Shown: positions 1 through 9,188 of the stretch, one piece after another
Layout of the letters: the number at the start of each line of letters is the position of its first letter
Position numbering within the stretch: the first letter of the stretch is position 1
From: Paenibacillus sabinae T27
GTDB taxonomy: Bacteria > Bacillota > Bacilli > Paenibacillales > Paenibacillaceae
NCBI RefSeq assembly: GCF_000612505.1
Contig: NZ_CP004078.1
Span: forward strand, 4,665,001 to 4,729,000
Direction: 5' to 3'
DNA length: 64,000 nt
The notes under the pieces: generated by a model
Databases searched by the model: none
Seen by the model: only the letters and a program-made list of their open reading frames with translations
What the model was told of the DNA's origin: nothing
Program-made: the position numbers and the translations under genes

Positions 1-1269
<1,269 letters not shown>

Positions 1270-1330
1270 GGTAGAGCTGATAGCTCAATCAAACAAACTG
1301 ACGAGAATTTCTTCTCATTTAATACTCACT

Positions 1331-1349
1331 CGTTGTTCAGTTTTCAAAG
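1331..1349 (-). promoter_or_regulatory. rRNA leader boxA-like antitermination sequence
   Basis: On the minus strand the leader carries CTTTGAAAACTGAACAACG, the sequence typically found between the last promoter and 16S in Bacillus/Paenibacillus rRNA operons. It is thought to act with Nus factors in antitermination. Recognition is by similarity to known rrn leaders; function is inferred. Confidence 0.5.
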
Positions 1350-1398
1350 ATCAAAGTCTCTTTCAGTTCGTCGCCGTGTCTCTTGCAGCGACCTTTAT

Positions 1399-1428
1399 AA
1401 TATATCATACTACTTATCTATTTGGCAA
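1399..1428 (-). promoter_or_regulatory. rRNA operon promoter P2
   Basis: Minus-strand TTGCCA (1423-1428), an 18-base spacer and TATATT (1399-1404) lie about 125 bases before the 16S 5' end. An A-rich stretch just upstream (about 1430-1460) could serve as an UP element. This is the proximal member of the tandem pair usual for Gram-positive rRNA operons. Confidence 0.65.
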
Positions 1429-1505
1429 GCTTTTTTTTCGAAAAAGTTTTTTCGATTTTATCTTGCCCGTGCTTCCCTCATATAACAAAAAGGAGCGCGA
1501 GATAT

Positions 1506-1535
1506 AATGTATCACAGCGTCTCCCTTTTAGTCAA
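1506..1535 (-). promoter_or_regulatory. rRNA operon promoter P1
   Basis: Minus-strand TTGACT (1530-1535), an 18-base spacer and TACATT (1506-1511) form the distal member of a tandem pair about 105 bases upstream of P2. No other gene lies between it and 16S. Confidence 0.55.
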
Positions 1536-1566
1536 CCTTTATATTTATGAACCGCGCATTTTATTC

Positions 1567-1797
1567 CTAGTGCTTGAATTGAGAAGAACGGCCGCCCCAA
1601 GCGTATTTGGAAAGTTCCTTTTGCGGCGCAAACCGGGCGTACATGCGAAAGACGGTTTTGTATCTATTGGCAATGGCATGCCTGATATTCTGATCCAATC
1701 GTTGGTCGCTTAAGTCGAGCAGCATTTCATCCAGCTCTTTGCGTAATACATAGTCCAGCTCTTTGCATTCTTTTTCGTTGAACAACATACCCAACAT
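1567..1797 (-). CDS. unrecognised 76-residue conserved-looking protein
   Basis: I do not recognise a named family. The start is the ATG at 1797, because a strong AAGGAGG sits eight bases before it; the longer reading from 1815 would use that Shine-Dalgarno sequence as codons. The product is small, charged and mostly helical: an acidic N-terminal half rich in Glu/Leu (CKELDYVLRKELDEMLLDL) and a basic C-terminal half with several Arg, Phe and Tyr. No signal peptide, membrane segment or metal motif is visible. It sits alone between the rRNA promoters and the SpoIIM-like gene, in the same orientation. Codon use and the good ribosome binding site support a real gene. Confidence 0.65.
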   Translation of the reverse strand: MLGMLFNEKECKELDYVLRKELDEMLLDLSDQRLDQNIRHAIANRYKTVFRMYARFAPQKELSKYAWGGRSSQFKH

Positions 1798-1997
1798 AGG
1801 CTTGGCCTCCTTCATTCTTCTGTCCCGGGGAATCGGCTTAAATGCCGCTTACACTAGATTAACCGAAGCGTCCGAATTATAACCATAATTATATATTTTT
1901 TCCTTTAGAAGTTGATATTTCATGACTATAAGTTTATTACCCACAAATGCCGGTTTTGATCTGCTGTGTTTACTGTTATGCGCATTTACCCGGAATT

Positions 1998-2597
1998 TTA
2001 TGATAACAGGGCAAAAGTAACGGTGCTCTCGATAACGGCTGCAATAAGAAGCAGAATGACGATCCAAACCGATGCCGTCAGCGTCTGGCGCATAAAGGAT
2101 GACCAGTCTCCTCCCGCGCGGTTCCTTCCAATGATGCTCGATGCCGTCTTGGCCCCAAACTGAAGACCGAAAGCACAGGCTATGAGGATGGCTGGAATCT
2201 CAATAATCCCGTGCGGAAGCAATCCCAGAACAATAAGCTCGAACACATCCCGGCCTTGAAGAACGAATGAATGGACCAAATACCCGATAACGCCGCCGTT
2301 AATCAATAGAAAAACCACCGGAGCGATTCCAAACAAAGCCCCCAGAAAGATAATAAGCACACCTTTAATACTGTTATTCATGAATATAAATGCAAAAAAG
2401 CTAAGCTGCGGGTTAGATGAATTCCGTAAATTTTCGCTGATGCTGCCGAGTCCCTTTAGCTGCTGCATCAAAAAGCGCTCCATTTCTCCCGTCCCAAGCC
2501 ACCCGGCGATAATGCCGACGATGAACAGCAGACAAGAAAGCGCCAGTGCCTTGCGTATTTTAAGAATATCTCTGCCAAATGTAAAAATGGAGAACAT
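1998..2597 (-). CDS. SpoIIM/DUF95-family integral membrane protein
   Basis: A 199-residue polytopic membrane protein. The ATG at 2597 is chosen because TAGGAGG lies eight bases upstream; the open frame continues to 3056 but overlaps pdaB. Hydrophobic segments fall near residues 17-35, 74-108 (two spans around a glycine turn), 117-145 and 172-197. The segment LLPHGIIEIPAILIA is typical of the stage II sporulation protein M-like (DUF95) family. B. subtilis SpoIIM helps peptidoglycan hydrolases during engulfment, but this protein resembles the broader DUF95 group as much as SpoIIM itself, so a sporulation role is inferred mainly from neighbours. It diverges from pdaB across about 105 bases. Confidence 0.75.
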   Translation of the reverse strand: MFSIFTFGRDILKIRKALALSCLLFIVGIIAGWLGTGEMERFLMQQLKGLGSISENLRNSSNPQLSFFAFIFMNNSIKGVLIIFLGALFGIAPVVFLLINGGVIGYLVHSFVLQGRDVFELIVLGLLPHGIIEIPAILIACAFGLQFGAKTASSIIGRNRAGGDWSSFMRQTLTASVWIVILLLIAAVIESTVTFALLS

Positions 2598-2702
2598 GTC
2601 TAACCTCCTAAGTGTTTGCGTTTTATACGAAGTCATAACCGGACGGTACGAGCATACATTTAGAACAAACAAGCTTTCGTATGGGAGAGGAGCCTTGAGC
2701 TT

Positions 2703-3506
2703 ATGAATTCCTTTTATGTAGTCAGCGGCAAAAAAATAAAGCGTTTCTTCTATATTGTCGCCGCTGCTCTGCTTGCCGCCGGAGTCGTTTATGTTGAGCG
2801 CGGCAATATCACCGTTTTTTCCGAATCCCCCCCATCCGCCATTTATAGTGTGCCGACGGAGAAGAAACTGATCGCACTGACCTTTGACATTAGCTGGGGG
2901 GAAAAGCGTCCCGGTCCGATCCTCAAAGTGCTTGAGGACAAAAAGGTCGACAAAGCGACGTTCTTCCTCTCTTCTCCCTGGAGCAAAACGCATCAGGACA
3001 TTGTAGCGAATATCAAGAACGCGGGATATGAAATCGGCAGCCACGGCCACAAGCATGTCAATTACAGTACGCTAAGCAGCGAGGAGATTCGCACTCAAAT
3101 TACAACGGCGGGTACAATTCTGACCGAACTGACCGGCAAAGAGCCCAAATTGATTCGCATGCCCAACGGCGATTTTGACAAGAGGGTGCTGCAGGTGGCC
3201 AATGACCTCGGTTATAAAGTCATCCAATGGGACACCGATTCTCTGGATTGGAAAAATATCGGCGTTGAAAATATTGTGAAACGCGTGACGACTAAAGCCC
3301 ATCCCGGCGACATTGTGCTGCTTCACGCCAGCGATTCCTGCAAACAGACCCACGAGGCACTCCCTCATATTATCGATGAGCTTCGCAGACAAGGCTATGA
3401 GTTCGTAACCGTCTCGGAACTGATCAGCCAAGGCAGTGCCGAAGGCAAGGAAGTGCGCGATTCAGCGTGGCTTAACGATCAATTGGAAGATGCCGCAGGC
3501 CTGTAA
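2703..3506 (+). CDS. pdaB: sporulation polysaccharide deacetylase PdaB
   Basis: 267 residues: a membrane anchor or uncleaved signal at about 14-31, then a NodB/carbohydrate-esterase-4 domain. Motifs in order are TFDISWG (60-66), SHGHKH (113-118), RMPNG (152-156), DTDSLDW (177-183) and LLHAS (206-210). The first motif has Ile-Ser where active deacetylases carry the second metal-binding Asp; this substitution is characteristic of the PdaB family. In B. subtilis PdaB is needed to maintain spores after completion. It belongs to the conserved pdaB-kbaA-gerD cluster and is one of the few plus-strand genes here. A GGAG-type site precedes the ATG. Confidence 0.9.
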   Translation: MNSFYVVSGKKIKRFFYIVAAALLAAGVVYVERGNITVFSESPPSAIYSVPTEKKLIALTFDISWGEKRPGPILKVLEDKKVDKATFFLSSPWSKTHQDIVANIKNAGYEIGSHGHKHVNYSTLSSEEIRTQITTAGTILTELTGKEPKLIRMPNGDFDKRVLQVANDLGYKVIQWDTDSLDWKNIGVENIVKRVTTKAHPGDIVLLHASDSCKQTHEALPHIIDELRRQGYEFVTVSELISQGSAEGKEVRDSAWLNDQLEDAAGL

Positions 3507-3536
3507 ACATGTTTTTGGTTAAAAATCCTAGATGGT

Positions 3537-4358
3537 TCAATGCCGCGGGGAGATCAGCTCCGAAATATCGGGAGTCGGCGAATTCAGCTTCGGATAGGCG
3601 AGATCCAACTGTTCCAATGTTTTAACTACGATGTTTAATGCCAAATAGTTTCGGAACCAGCGGTGATTGGCCGGAATCCAGTACCACGGCGCATAGCCGG
3701 TAGCCGTCTCTTTAAAAATATCTTCGTACGCTTCCTGATAATCGTCCCAATATTTCCGTTCTTCCAGATCGCTCACGTCAAATTTCCAGTGCTTGGTTGG
3801 ATCCTGAAGCCGTTCCTGTATTTTTTCAAGCTGCTTTTCCTTGGAGATGTGGAGAAACAGCTTAATGATAATGGTGTTCTCTTCAGAGAGCATCTCTTCA
3901 AAATGCCGGATGTGGCGAAAACGCCGTTTGGTCTCCGCCTTGTCCTGGCCTTCATGAACACGGGGCACAAGCACTTCTTCGTAATGCGAGCGGTTGAACG
4001 CGGATATATAACCTTTTGCCGGGGTCTGTTTATGGACTCTCCATAAAAAATCATGGGCCGACTCATCCAGAGTCGGCTTTTTAAAGCTGGTTACCGTAAA
4101 TCCCTGCGGATTGATTCCCGAAAACACATGCTTTACCGTTCCGTCCTTCCCGCTCGAGTCCATTCCTTGGAGGACAATCAGCAGCGCATGCTTTTTTTGC
4201 GCGAAGAAAATATCCTGAAGCTCGGCAAGACGATCCTTGAGGGCTATCATTTTGCTGTCGGCATCTGTTTTGCTTTTTAAGCCGCCTGTATCGTTGGGGT
4301 CAAGCTTGTGCAGTATTTTGCCGTCTGTGTCCTTTATCATATAACGATCAATGTTCAT
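3537..4358 (-). CDS. ppk2: polyphosphate kinase 2 family protein
   Basis: 273 residues of the PPK2 family, which transfers phosphate between polyphosphate and nucleotides in the cytoplasm. The P-loop reads GMDSSGKDG (65-73). A Walker B-like FNRSHYEEVLVPRVH follows at 121-135, and a lid region has KHWKFDVSDLEERKYWDDY. Single-domain length and the lid sequence resemble class III enzymes that phosphorylate AMP/ADP or run polyphosphate-dependent nucleotide regeneration. The exact direction (polyP-consuming or -forming) cannot be read from sequence. The gene sits between pdaB and kbaA, which are neighbours in B. subtilis, so it is an insertion into the spore cluster. Confidence 0.9.
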   Translation of the reverse strand: MNIDRYMIKDTDGKILHKLDPNDTGGLKSKTDADSKMIALKDRLAELQDIFFAQKKHALLIVLQGMDSSGKDGTVKHVFSGINPQGFTVTSFKKPTLDESAHDFLWRVHKQTPAKGYISAFNRSHYEEVLVPRVHEGQDKAETKRRFRHIRHFEEMLSEENTIIIKLFLHISKEKQLEKIQERLQDPTKHWKFDVSDLEERKYWDDYQEAYEDIFKETATGYAPWYWIPANHRWFRNYLALNIVVKTLEQLDLAYPKLNSPTPDISELISPRH

Positions 4359-4432
4359 ATATACCCCTCCCGAATTTTGTCGTGCCTTTCTTTTTGATTA
4401 ACCCTGCCTTCCATAAATTAATCTCCGCTTAC

Positions 4433-4473
4433 GAAAAATAACCCCGCTTCCGGATTTATCGGAAAACAGGGTT
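4433..4473 (-). terminator. intrinsic terminator after kbaA
   Basis: On the minus strand, AACCC plus TTTCCG pairs with CCGGAA plus GGGTT around an ATAAAT loop, followed by ATTTTT. It lies about 20 bases past the kbaA stop and separates kbaA from ppk2. Confidence 0.75.
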
Positions 4474-4493
4474 CGTGTTGTTATCTCTTGAAG

Positions 4494-5093
4494 TTATCCG
4501 GCGGCCGGACGCAGTATCCGATGAAGTCTCAGAATCTGGAATGCATTGCAGGCGACCAATGGTACCACGATAAATAATGTCGCATTATCCACTCCAATCC
4601 GCAGCACACCGATCAATTCCACAATGGTAATGCCGGTCATGAAGAAAAAAGTCGGAATCCAGGCCGAAGCGTTGGTGTCCCGCACTTTGAAATGGGCTAC
4701 CGCAAGAGCCGCTATCAAAATGGAAAGACCAAGAAGCAAATCGGCGGTAAGACTGCGCTCTCCCCCTACGAACGAACGTATAAGGAATAAATCAAACAGG
4801 GCGAGCAGCGCGAGGACGAGCTGGATGTACTGCCATATTTTTCGCGGAAACACGCCGAAGCCCATGTAGTTCAAGATTAGATAGGCGAAGAAGCCAAGCT
4901 GAGAGTAGACGCTTACAAGCATGCCGTAGCCGAATAAAATCAGCGCGTACAGCAGGAAGTCCGTGATGCCTTTGAAAGGAACGGCTCCGCTGATTCCCTG
5001 AAGCGCCAGCCCTGCTGCAACCGCTCCCAAGGAACCGATCAGCACCGTTGTCCAGAACAGATGAAACCATGTTTTGATATTCAGGACGCTCAC
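4494..5093 (-). CDS. kbaA: KinB-signalling pathway activation protein KbaA
   Basis: 199 residues, very close to the B. subtilis length, with about six hydrophobic spans and short loops, so an integral membrane protein. KbaA is required for normal activity of sensor kinase KinB, which feeds the Spo0A phosphorelay. Identification rests on length, topology and position between gerD and pdaB, as in B. subtilis. The start is a GTG at 5093 with only a poor Shine-Dalgarno (GGGGGT, too close). No better start is visible, so the N-terminus is the least certain part. It is transcribed away from gerD. Confidence 0.85.
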   Translation of the reverse strand: MSVLNIKTWFHLFWTTVLIGSLGAVAAGLALQGISGAVPFKGITDFLLYALILFGYGMLVSVYSQLGFFAYLILNYMGFGVFPRKIWQYIQLVLALLALFDLFLIRSFVGGERSLTADLLLGLSILIAALAVAHFKVRDTNASAWIPTFFFMTGITIVELIGVLRIGVDNATLFIVVPLVACNAFQILRLHRILRPAAG

Positions 5094-5147
5094 CCCCGTG
5101 ACAGATTTATTTTACCAAGGTTGCCGCCAAAAAACCATTCCGCCTAA

Positions 5148-5177
5148 ACATAATTGTCTTTTCCCAACGGCATACTA
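5148..5177 (+). promoter_or_regulatory. possible sigma-G promoter of gerD
   Basis: CATACTA (5171-5177) matches the forespore sigma-G -10 consensus exactly. ACATA (5148-5152) matches four of five bases of the -35 consensus, with an 18-base spacer. B. subtilis gerD is sigma-G dependent, so the assignment is consistent, though based on one site only. Confidence 0.5.
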
Positions 5178-5212
5178 CATACCAATATCCCCATCAAAGG
5201 AGGACGGCGTAA

Positions 5213-5893
5213 ATGAAACGGGCGATAATACGCAACAGCGGAATCGCGCTTGGACTAATACTGGTCTTGACTGCCTGCGGAAGCGAGCAGAGCGGTTCTT
5301 CCTCTCAGCAATTCAGTTATAAGGAAATGAAGACCATGGTCGTCGATATATTAAAAAGCGAAGAAGGCAAAAAGGCTGTGGAAGAAGCTATTTCTTCTCC
5401 CAGCTCCGGTGGAGGGGGCGGCGGAGGCGGCACAATGAGCATGAAGATGATGCCCATGCAGACGAATGAGCAAATCAAGATGGCGGTAAAGGATACGATC
5501 ACGGCTCCCGAGTACAAAAAGGAAATTGAGAAAATTATGAAGGACCCGCAGTTTGCCGGAGATTTTGCCAAAGCGATCAGCTCACAGAACAAGCAGCTTC
5601 ATCTTCAGCTTATCAAAGACCCGACCTATCAGAAATCGGTATCCGAAATTATGAAATCTCCCGAAATGATGAAAATGTTCCTTGATCTGACCAAAACGCC
5701 GGATTACCGCAAGCAGACAGCGACCGTAATGCAGGAGACGATGCAAAATCCCCTGTTCCGTATGGAAGTGCTCTCTTTGCTCAAAACGGTTGTTCAGGAA
5801 GAACTGCAGCCCAAGTCCGAAAAAAAACAGGACAGTAAGGGCAGTGATGGGGAAGGCGAGGGACAACAAAGCGGCAAAGAGGGCGAATCGTGA
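5213..5893 (+). CDS. gerD: spore germination lipoprotein GerD
   Basis: 226 residues with an N-terminal lipoprotein signal ending LTAC (Cys22), followed by a Ser/Gln linker and a helical region with repeated Met-Lys-Asp-Pro patterns. In B. subtilis GerD scaffolds the nutrient-receptor cluster (germinosome) in the spore inner membrane. A run of eight glycines (66-73) interrupts the first third. The C-terminus is strongly hydrophilic, rich in Lys, Gly and Glu. AAAGGAGG stands nine bases before the ATG. It is divergent from kbaA and convergent with salA, as in B. subtilis. Confidence 0.9.
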   Translation: MKRAIIRNSGIALGLILVLTACGSEQSGSSSQQFSYKEMKTMVVDILKSEEGKKAVEEAISSPSSGGGGGGGGTMSMKMMPMQTNEQIKMAVKDTITAPEYKKEIEKIMKDPQFAGDFAKAISSQNKQLHLQLIKDPTYQKSVSEIMKSPEMMKMFLDLTKTPDYRKQTATVMQETMQNPLFRMEVLSLLKTVVQEELQPKSEKKQDSKGSDGEGEGQQSGKEGES

Positions 5894-5919
5894 GGGCCCA
5901 AACCCAACCGGTCTCGGAT

Positions 5920-5962
5920 GCAATAAAGCCAGGGCTCTGCAAAGGAGACCTGGCTTTATTGC
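5920..5962. terminator. bidirectional terminator between gerD and salA
   Basis: A perfect 14-base inverted repeat (GCAATAAAGCCAGG and its complement) with a 15-base loop lies between the convergent gerD and salA genes. A/T-rich arms give T tracts inside the stem in both directions; no long T run follows. Confidence 0.65.
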
Positions 5963-5968
5963 TTCAAT

Positions 5969-7060
5969 CTATTCACATTTGATGATGATACGTTCCGCGA
6001 TATCGTCGAACAACTGCGCCGTCTCTGTTCCCGCCTTATAAACCGAAGGGGAAAAATCCGGCTCGGAAATATGATTCTCCGGCGCTCCAAGGGGGATCTG
6101 CCCCAGCAGGTCCGTATGCAGCGTCTCTGCCAGCCTCGCCCCACCGCCCCGGCCAAAGATATATTCTTTCTGACCGCACGCGGAGCATTGATAATAAGCC
6201 ATATTTTCAACGACCCCAAGGATCTCGTGGTCGGTCTGCAGCGCCATAGAGCCCGCTCTCGCCGCCACAAAAGCCGCTGTAGCGTGGGGAGTAGTGACAA
6301 TTACCTCTTTGCTCTGCGGCAGCATCTGGTGGACGTCAAGGGCCACATCACCCGTTCCCGGGGGCAAGTCCAACAGCAAATAATCAAGTTCTCCCCAGCC
6401 GACATCGCTGAAGAACTGGCGCAGCATCTTGCCTAGCATCGGCCCTCGCCAGATGACCGGATTATTTTCCCGGATAAAAAAGCCCATCGATATCACTTTC
6501 ACGCCAAATCGTTCTACGGGAATGATGGTTCCGTCTTCCACAACCGGACCTTCCTCAATTCCCATCATATCCGGTACGCTGAAGCCGTAAATGTCGGCAT
6601 CGATCAAACCGACCTTTTTACCTTTACGTGCAAGAGCGGCGGCCAGGTTCACCGTAACAGTGGATTTGCCTACTCCTCCCTTGCCGCTGGCTATCGCAAT
6701 AAAGTGTACGCCCGAATCCTCGCTCAGCAGCGATAATCCCTCCAGGCCCGCCCCGTGGCCTTTCAGCTTTTCTTCCCCTTCGGGTGCACTCTTTCTTTTC
6801 AGCAGCGTGCGTTCGTGGTCAGTTGCGTCCCGCAAACGGATGTGAACATTCTCGGCCCCGCCTTCCCGCAGGCGATCCCTTACCTCCTGCTCGAGATCCA
6901 TTCTCTTAGCCTCATCGGTATCCAGGCATATGATCGATAAAGAGATGTGATCTTCCTTCGTCAAAATATCGCGGATCAACTGCAGTTCAACCAGGCTTTT
7001 TCCGGTTTCCGGGTCGGTAATTGGCAGCAGCAGTTCTTGAATTTGTTCCCTGGACAGCAT
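5969..7060 (-). CDS. salA: Mrp/NBP35-family P-loop ATPase (SalA/ApbC)
   Basis: 363 residues. An N-terminal MIP18/DUF59-like domain (about 1-90) is joined by a linker to a ParA/MinD-type ATPase. The deviant Walker A GKGGVGKST is at 126-134, IDADIYG at 153-159, LLLDLPPGTGD at 228-238, and C292-x2-C295 is the metal-binding pair. Mrp/ApbC proteins carry or insert Fe-S clusters; the B. subtilis orthologue at this position, SalA, also affects exoprotease gene expression by repressing scoC. Which role dominates here cannot be decided. It follows cwlD in the same direction with about 70 bases between. Confidence 0.9.
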   Translation of the reverse strand: MLSREQIQELLLPITDPETGKSLVELQLIRDILTKEDHISLSIICLDTDEAKRMDLEQEVRDRLREGGAENVHIRLRDATDHERTLLKRKSAPEGEEKLKGHGAGLEGLSLLSEDSGVHFIAIASGKGGVGKSTVTVNLAAALARKGKKVGLIDADIYGFSVPDMMGIEEGPVVEDGTIIPVERFGVKVISMGFFIRENNPVIWRGPMLGKMLRQFFSDVGWGELDYLLLDLPPGTGDVALDVHQMLPQSKEVIVTTPHATAAFVAARAGSMALQTDHEILGVVENMAYYQCSACGQKEYIFGRGGGARLAETLHTDLLGQIPLGAPENHISEPDFSPSVYKAGTETAQLFDDIAERIIIKCE

Positions 7061-7129
7061 TGGAAAAACACCCCTGTTCTATAACCGGCAGCCTTTCGAC
7101 CGGATGGATTTATTTTGTCCATTATAGCA

Positions 7130-7903
7130 TTACCTTTTAGGGGATGAGTAGTCCTCCGTCCGTTCGCCCGCCTCATACCGCAGAATCCCTCTGTAAATGC
7201 TTGTTGCCACCTTCCGCTGATAAAGGTCGTCGCCGAGCAGAACCGATTCCTGCGGATGGGACAGAAAGCCCACTTCAACCAGAATTGATGGCATTCTGAG
7301 CGCCTGCAGCATGTACACCGTATTTACCGTTTTGGCGGTGCGGTTCGTATTCGACAGCGTTGACCGAATCTCATGCTGAACCAGTCTGGCCAGCGCTTCA
7401 TTGTCCGGATGGTTCGGATAGTAAAATACCTGAGCGCCGCTCCAACGGTTCGACGGAATGCTGTTCATGTGAATGCTTATAAAAAGATCGGCTTTCTTAT
7501 CTTCGATCGTCCGAACCCGTTGCTTGAGATCTTCCGTCTTACGCTTGCTGTAGCCTTTCGTCTCTATGCCGGCAAGGTCGTAATCGCCTTCCCGCGTCAT
7601 AACGACGATGGCGCCCGCCTGCTGCAAATAATCGCGTAGATACAGCGAGACGGCCAGATTTATGTCTTTTTCAATCAGACCGCCGCGGCTGACCGCTCCC
7701 CCATCGGGACCGCCATGCCCCGCGTCGATCGCAATAACTTTGCCCGAGAGCGGCAGGCTCCAGTAATTCCATGTTCTTGCCGTCGGCATATCATATGCAA
7801 TAATCCCCAGCAGCAGAGCCAGAAGTACGGCGCCTCCTATTCTTTTTTTCATGCTGCTCCAGGAGATCCAGACCGAGACTTTACGCTTGTTGCGGCCGGA
7901 CAT
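7130..7903 (-). CDS. cwlD: spore cortex N-acetylmuramoyl-L-alanine amidase CwlD
   Basis: 257 residues: an N-terminal membrane segment at about 21-37, then an Amidase_3 domain. Zinc ligands H63 (DAGHGG), E78 and H145 (SIHMNS) and catalytic E210 (VEVGFLSH) are present. CwlD removes peptides from muramic acid so that muramic-delta-lactam can form in the spore cortex, which germination lytic enzymes recognise. The ATG at 7903 has its Shine-Dalgarno (GAGGGGG, 7913-7919) inside the 3' arm of the sat terminator, an unusual arrangement. The neighbours match the B. subtilis cwlD-salA order. Confidence 0.92.
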   Translation of the reverse strand: MSGRNKRKVSVWISWSSMKKRIGGAVLLALLLGIIAYDMPTARTWNYWSLPLSGKVIAIDAGHGGPDGGAVSRGGLIEKDINLAVSLYLRDYLQQAGAIVVMTREGDYDLAGIETKGYSKRKTEDLKQRVRTIEDKKADLFISIHMNSIPSNRWSGAQVFYYPNHPDNEALARLVQHEIRSTLSNTNRTAKTVNTVYMLQALRMPSILVEVGFLSHPQESVLLGDDLYQRKVATSIYRGILRYEAGERTEDYSSPKR

Positions 7904-7906
7904 AAT

Positions 7907-7960
7907 AAAAGACCCCCTCGTCCCGATAGATTCTACTCATCTATATGGGACAAGAGGGTC
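7907..7960 (-). terminator. intrinsic terminator after sat, overlapping cwlD ribosome binding site
   Basis: On the minus strand, GACCCTCTTGTCCC pairs with GGGACGAGGGGGTC (few mismatches), with an inner ATAGAT/ATCTAT stem, followed by TTTTATT. The last T is adjacent to the cwlD ATG and the 3' arm supplies its GAGGGGG Shine-Dalgarno. Confidence 0.8.
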
Positions 7961-7979
7961 AAATAGTACCCTTAATTCA

Positions 7980-9149
7980 TTATGAAGTTGTAACTTCCTT
8001 CATGCCTTCAATCAGGATTTGGGCAACCTCCGGCCGGGAGAATTCCGGCGGCGGGCACACGCCTTCACGCAGCATCGCGCGCACTTTGGTGCCCGACAAG
8101 GCTACATGATCCTCTTTGGTATGAGGGCATGTCTTATTGGAAGCCATGTTGCCGCATTTCTTGCAGAAGAAGCTGTGCTCGAAGAACAGCGGCGTAATAT
8201 CCAGCTCTTCGGCTGTGAAATTGGAGAAGATCTCCTGAGCTTCATATGTTCCGTAGTAATCACCAACACCGGCATGGTCACGGCCGACAATAAAGTGCGT
8301 GCAGCCGTAGTTTTTGCGGACCATCGCATGGAAAATCGCTTCACGCGGGCCGGCATAACGCATCGCTGCCGGGAACACACCGAGGAACGTCCGGTTCTGC
8401 GGGTAGTAATTTTCGAGCAGGGCCAGGTAGCTCTTCATGCGCACGTTCGCAGGCACATCGTCCGACTTCGTCTCGCCGACGAGCGGGTTCAGGAACAAGC
8501 CGTCCACAATCTCCATCGCAGATTTTTGAATATATTCATGGGCGCGGTGAACCGGATTGCGGGTCTGAAAGCCAACAACCTTTTTCCAGCCTTTTTCCGC
8601 AAAAATTTCGCGGGTCTTAGCCGGGTCGAAATAAAACTCGCTAAATTTCTCCGGCTGCGGACGGTTCAAAACGGTGATCGGACCGCCGACATAAGTTGCA
8701 TTCCGGGCAAACAACTTGCTTACGCCGGGATGCTCAGGATCGGTTGTTTTAAATACGTTCTGGGCTTCAACCTCCTGGTCAACGCTGTAGATGCTCTCGA
8801 CATCAAGATGTCCGTAGATTTCGCCGTCCTCTTCACCGACCAGAGCCACTCTCTCGCCGATCTTCAAAGAAGCAGCTTCCTCATCGCTGAGAGACAGCGT
8901 AATCGGAATGCTCCATACCGTTCCGCTGGCAAGACGCATATTCTTGACGACGGAATGATAGTCATCTTCGTTCAGAAATCCGGTCAGGGGCGAAAAAGCG
9001 CCTACACCGATCAGGTCCAGATCGGAAATCGTCCATGTATTGATGGCGATTCGTTTGAATCCCGCCGCTTCCTGAAGCAGTTGTTCTCTCTCTTTGCCCT
9101 CAGCTATCCGGTTGATCAACTTTCCGCCATGCGGAAGGATTGCAGTCAT
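7980..9149 (-). CDS. sat: sulfate adenylyltransferase (ATP sulfurylase)
   Basis: 389 residues. This cytoplasmic enzyme makes adenosine 5'-phosphosulfate (APS) from sulfate and ATP, the first step of sulfate assimilation. Catalytic motifs are [11 protein letters not shown] (195-205) and [12 protein letters not shown] (289-300). A C-terminal Cys cluster (C329, C332, C341) resembles the metal-binding loop of bacterial monomeric Sat proteins. Length agrees with B. subtilis Sat. It lies about 40 bases downstream of cysH in the same direction and ends at its own terminator, forming a two-gene unit. Confidence 0.95.
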   Translation of the reverse strand: MTAILPHGGKLINRIAEGKEREQLLQEAAGFKRIAINTWTISDLDLIGVGAFSPLTGFLNEDDYHSVVKNMRLASGTVWSIPITLSLSDEEAASLKIGERVALVGEEDGEIYGHLDVESIYSVDQEVEAQNVFKTTDPEHPGVSKLFARNATYVGGPITVLNRPQPEKFSEFYFDPAKTREIFAEKGWKKVVGFQTRNPVHRAHEYIQKSAMEIVDGLFLNPLVGETKSDDVPANVRMKSYLALLENYYPQNRTFLGVFPAAMRYAGPREAIFHAMVRKNYGCTHFIVGRDHAGVGDYYGTYEAQEIFSNFTAEELDITPLFFEHSFFCKKCGNMASNKTCPHTKEDHVALSGTKVRAMLREGVCPPPEFSRPEVAQILIEGMKEVTTS

Positions 9150-9188
9150 CTATTTTCTTCCCTTCTCTGTTGTAAAGATTAGTATATC

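Noticed and set aside
1849..2067. 72-codon frame overlapping the SpoIIM-like gene end
   Set aside because: No ribosome binding site, low-complexity Arg/Ser-rich translation, overlaps a supported gene in another frame.
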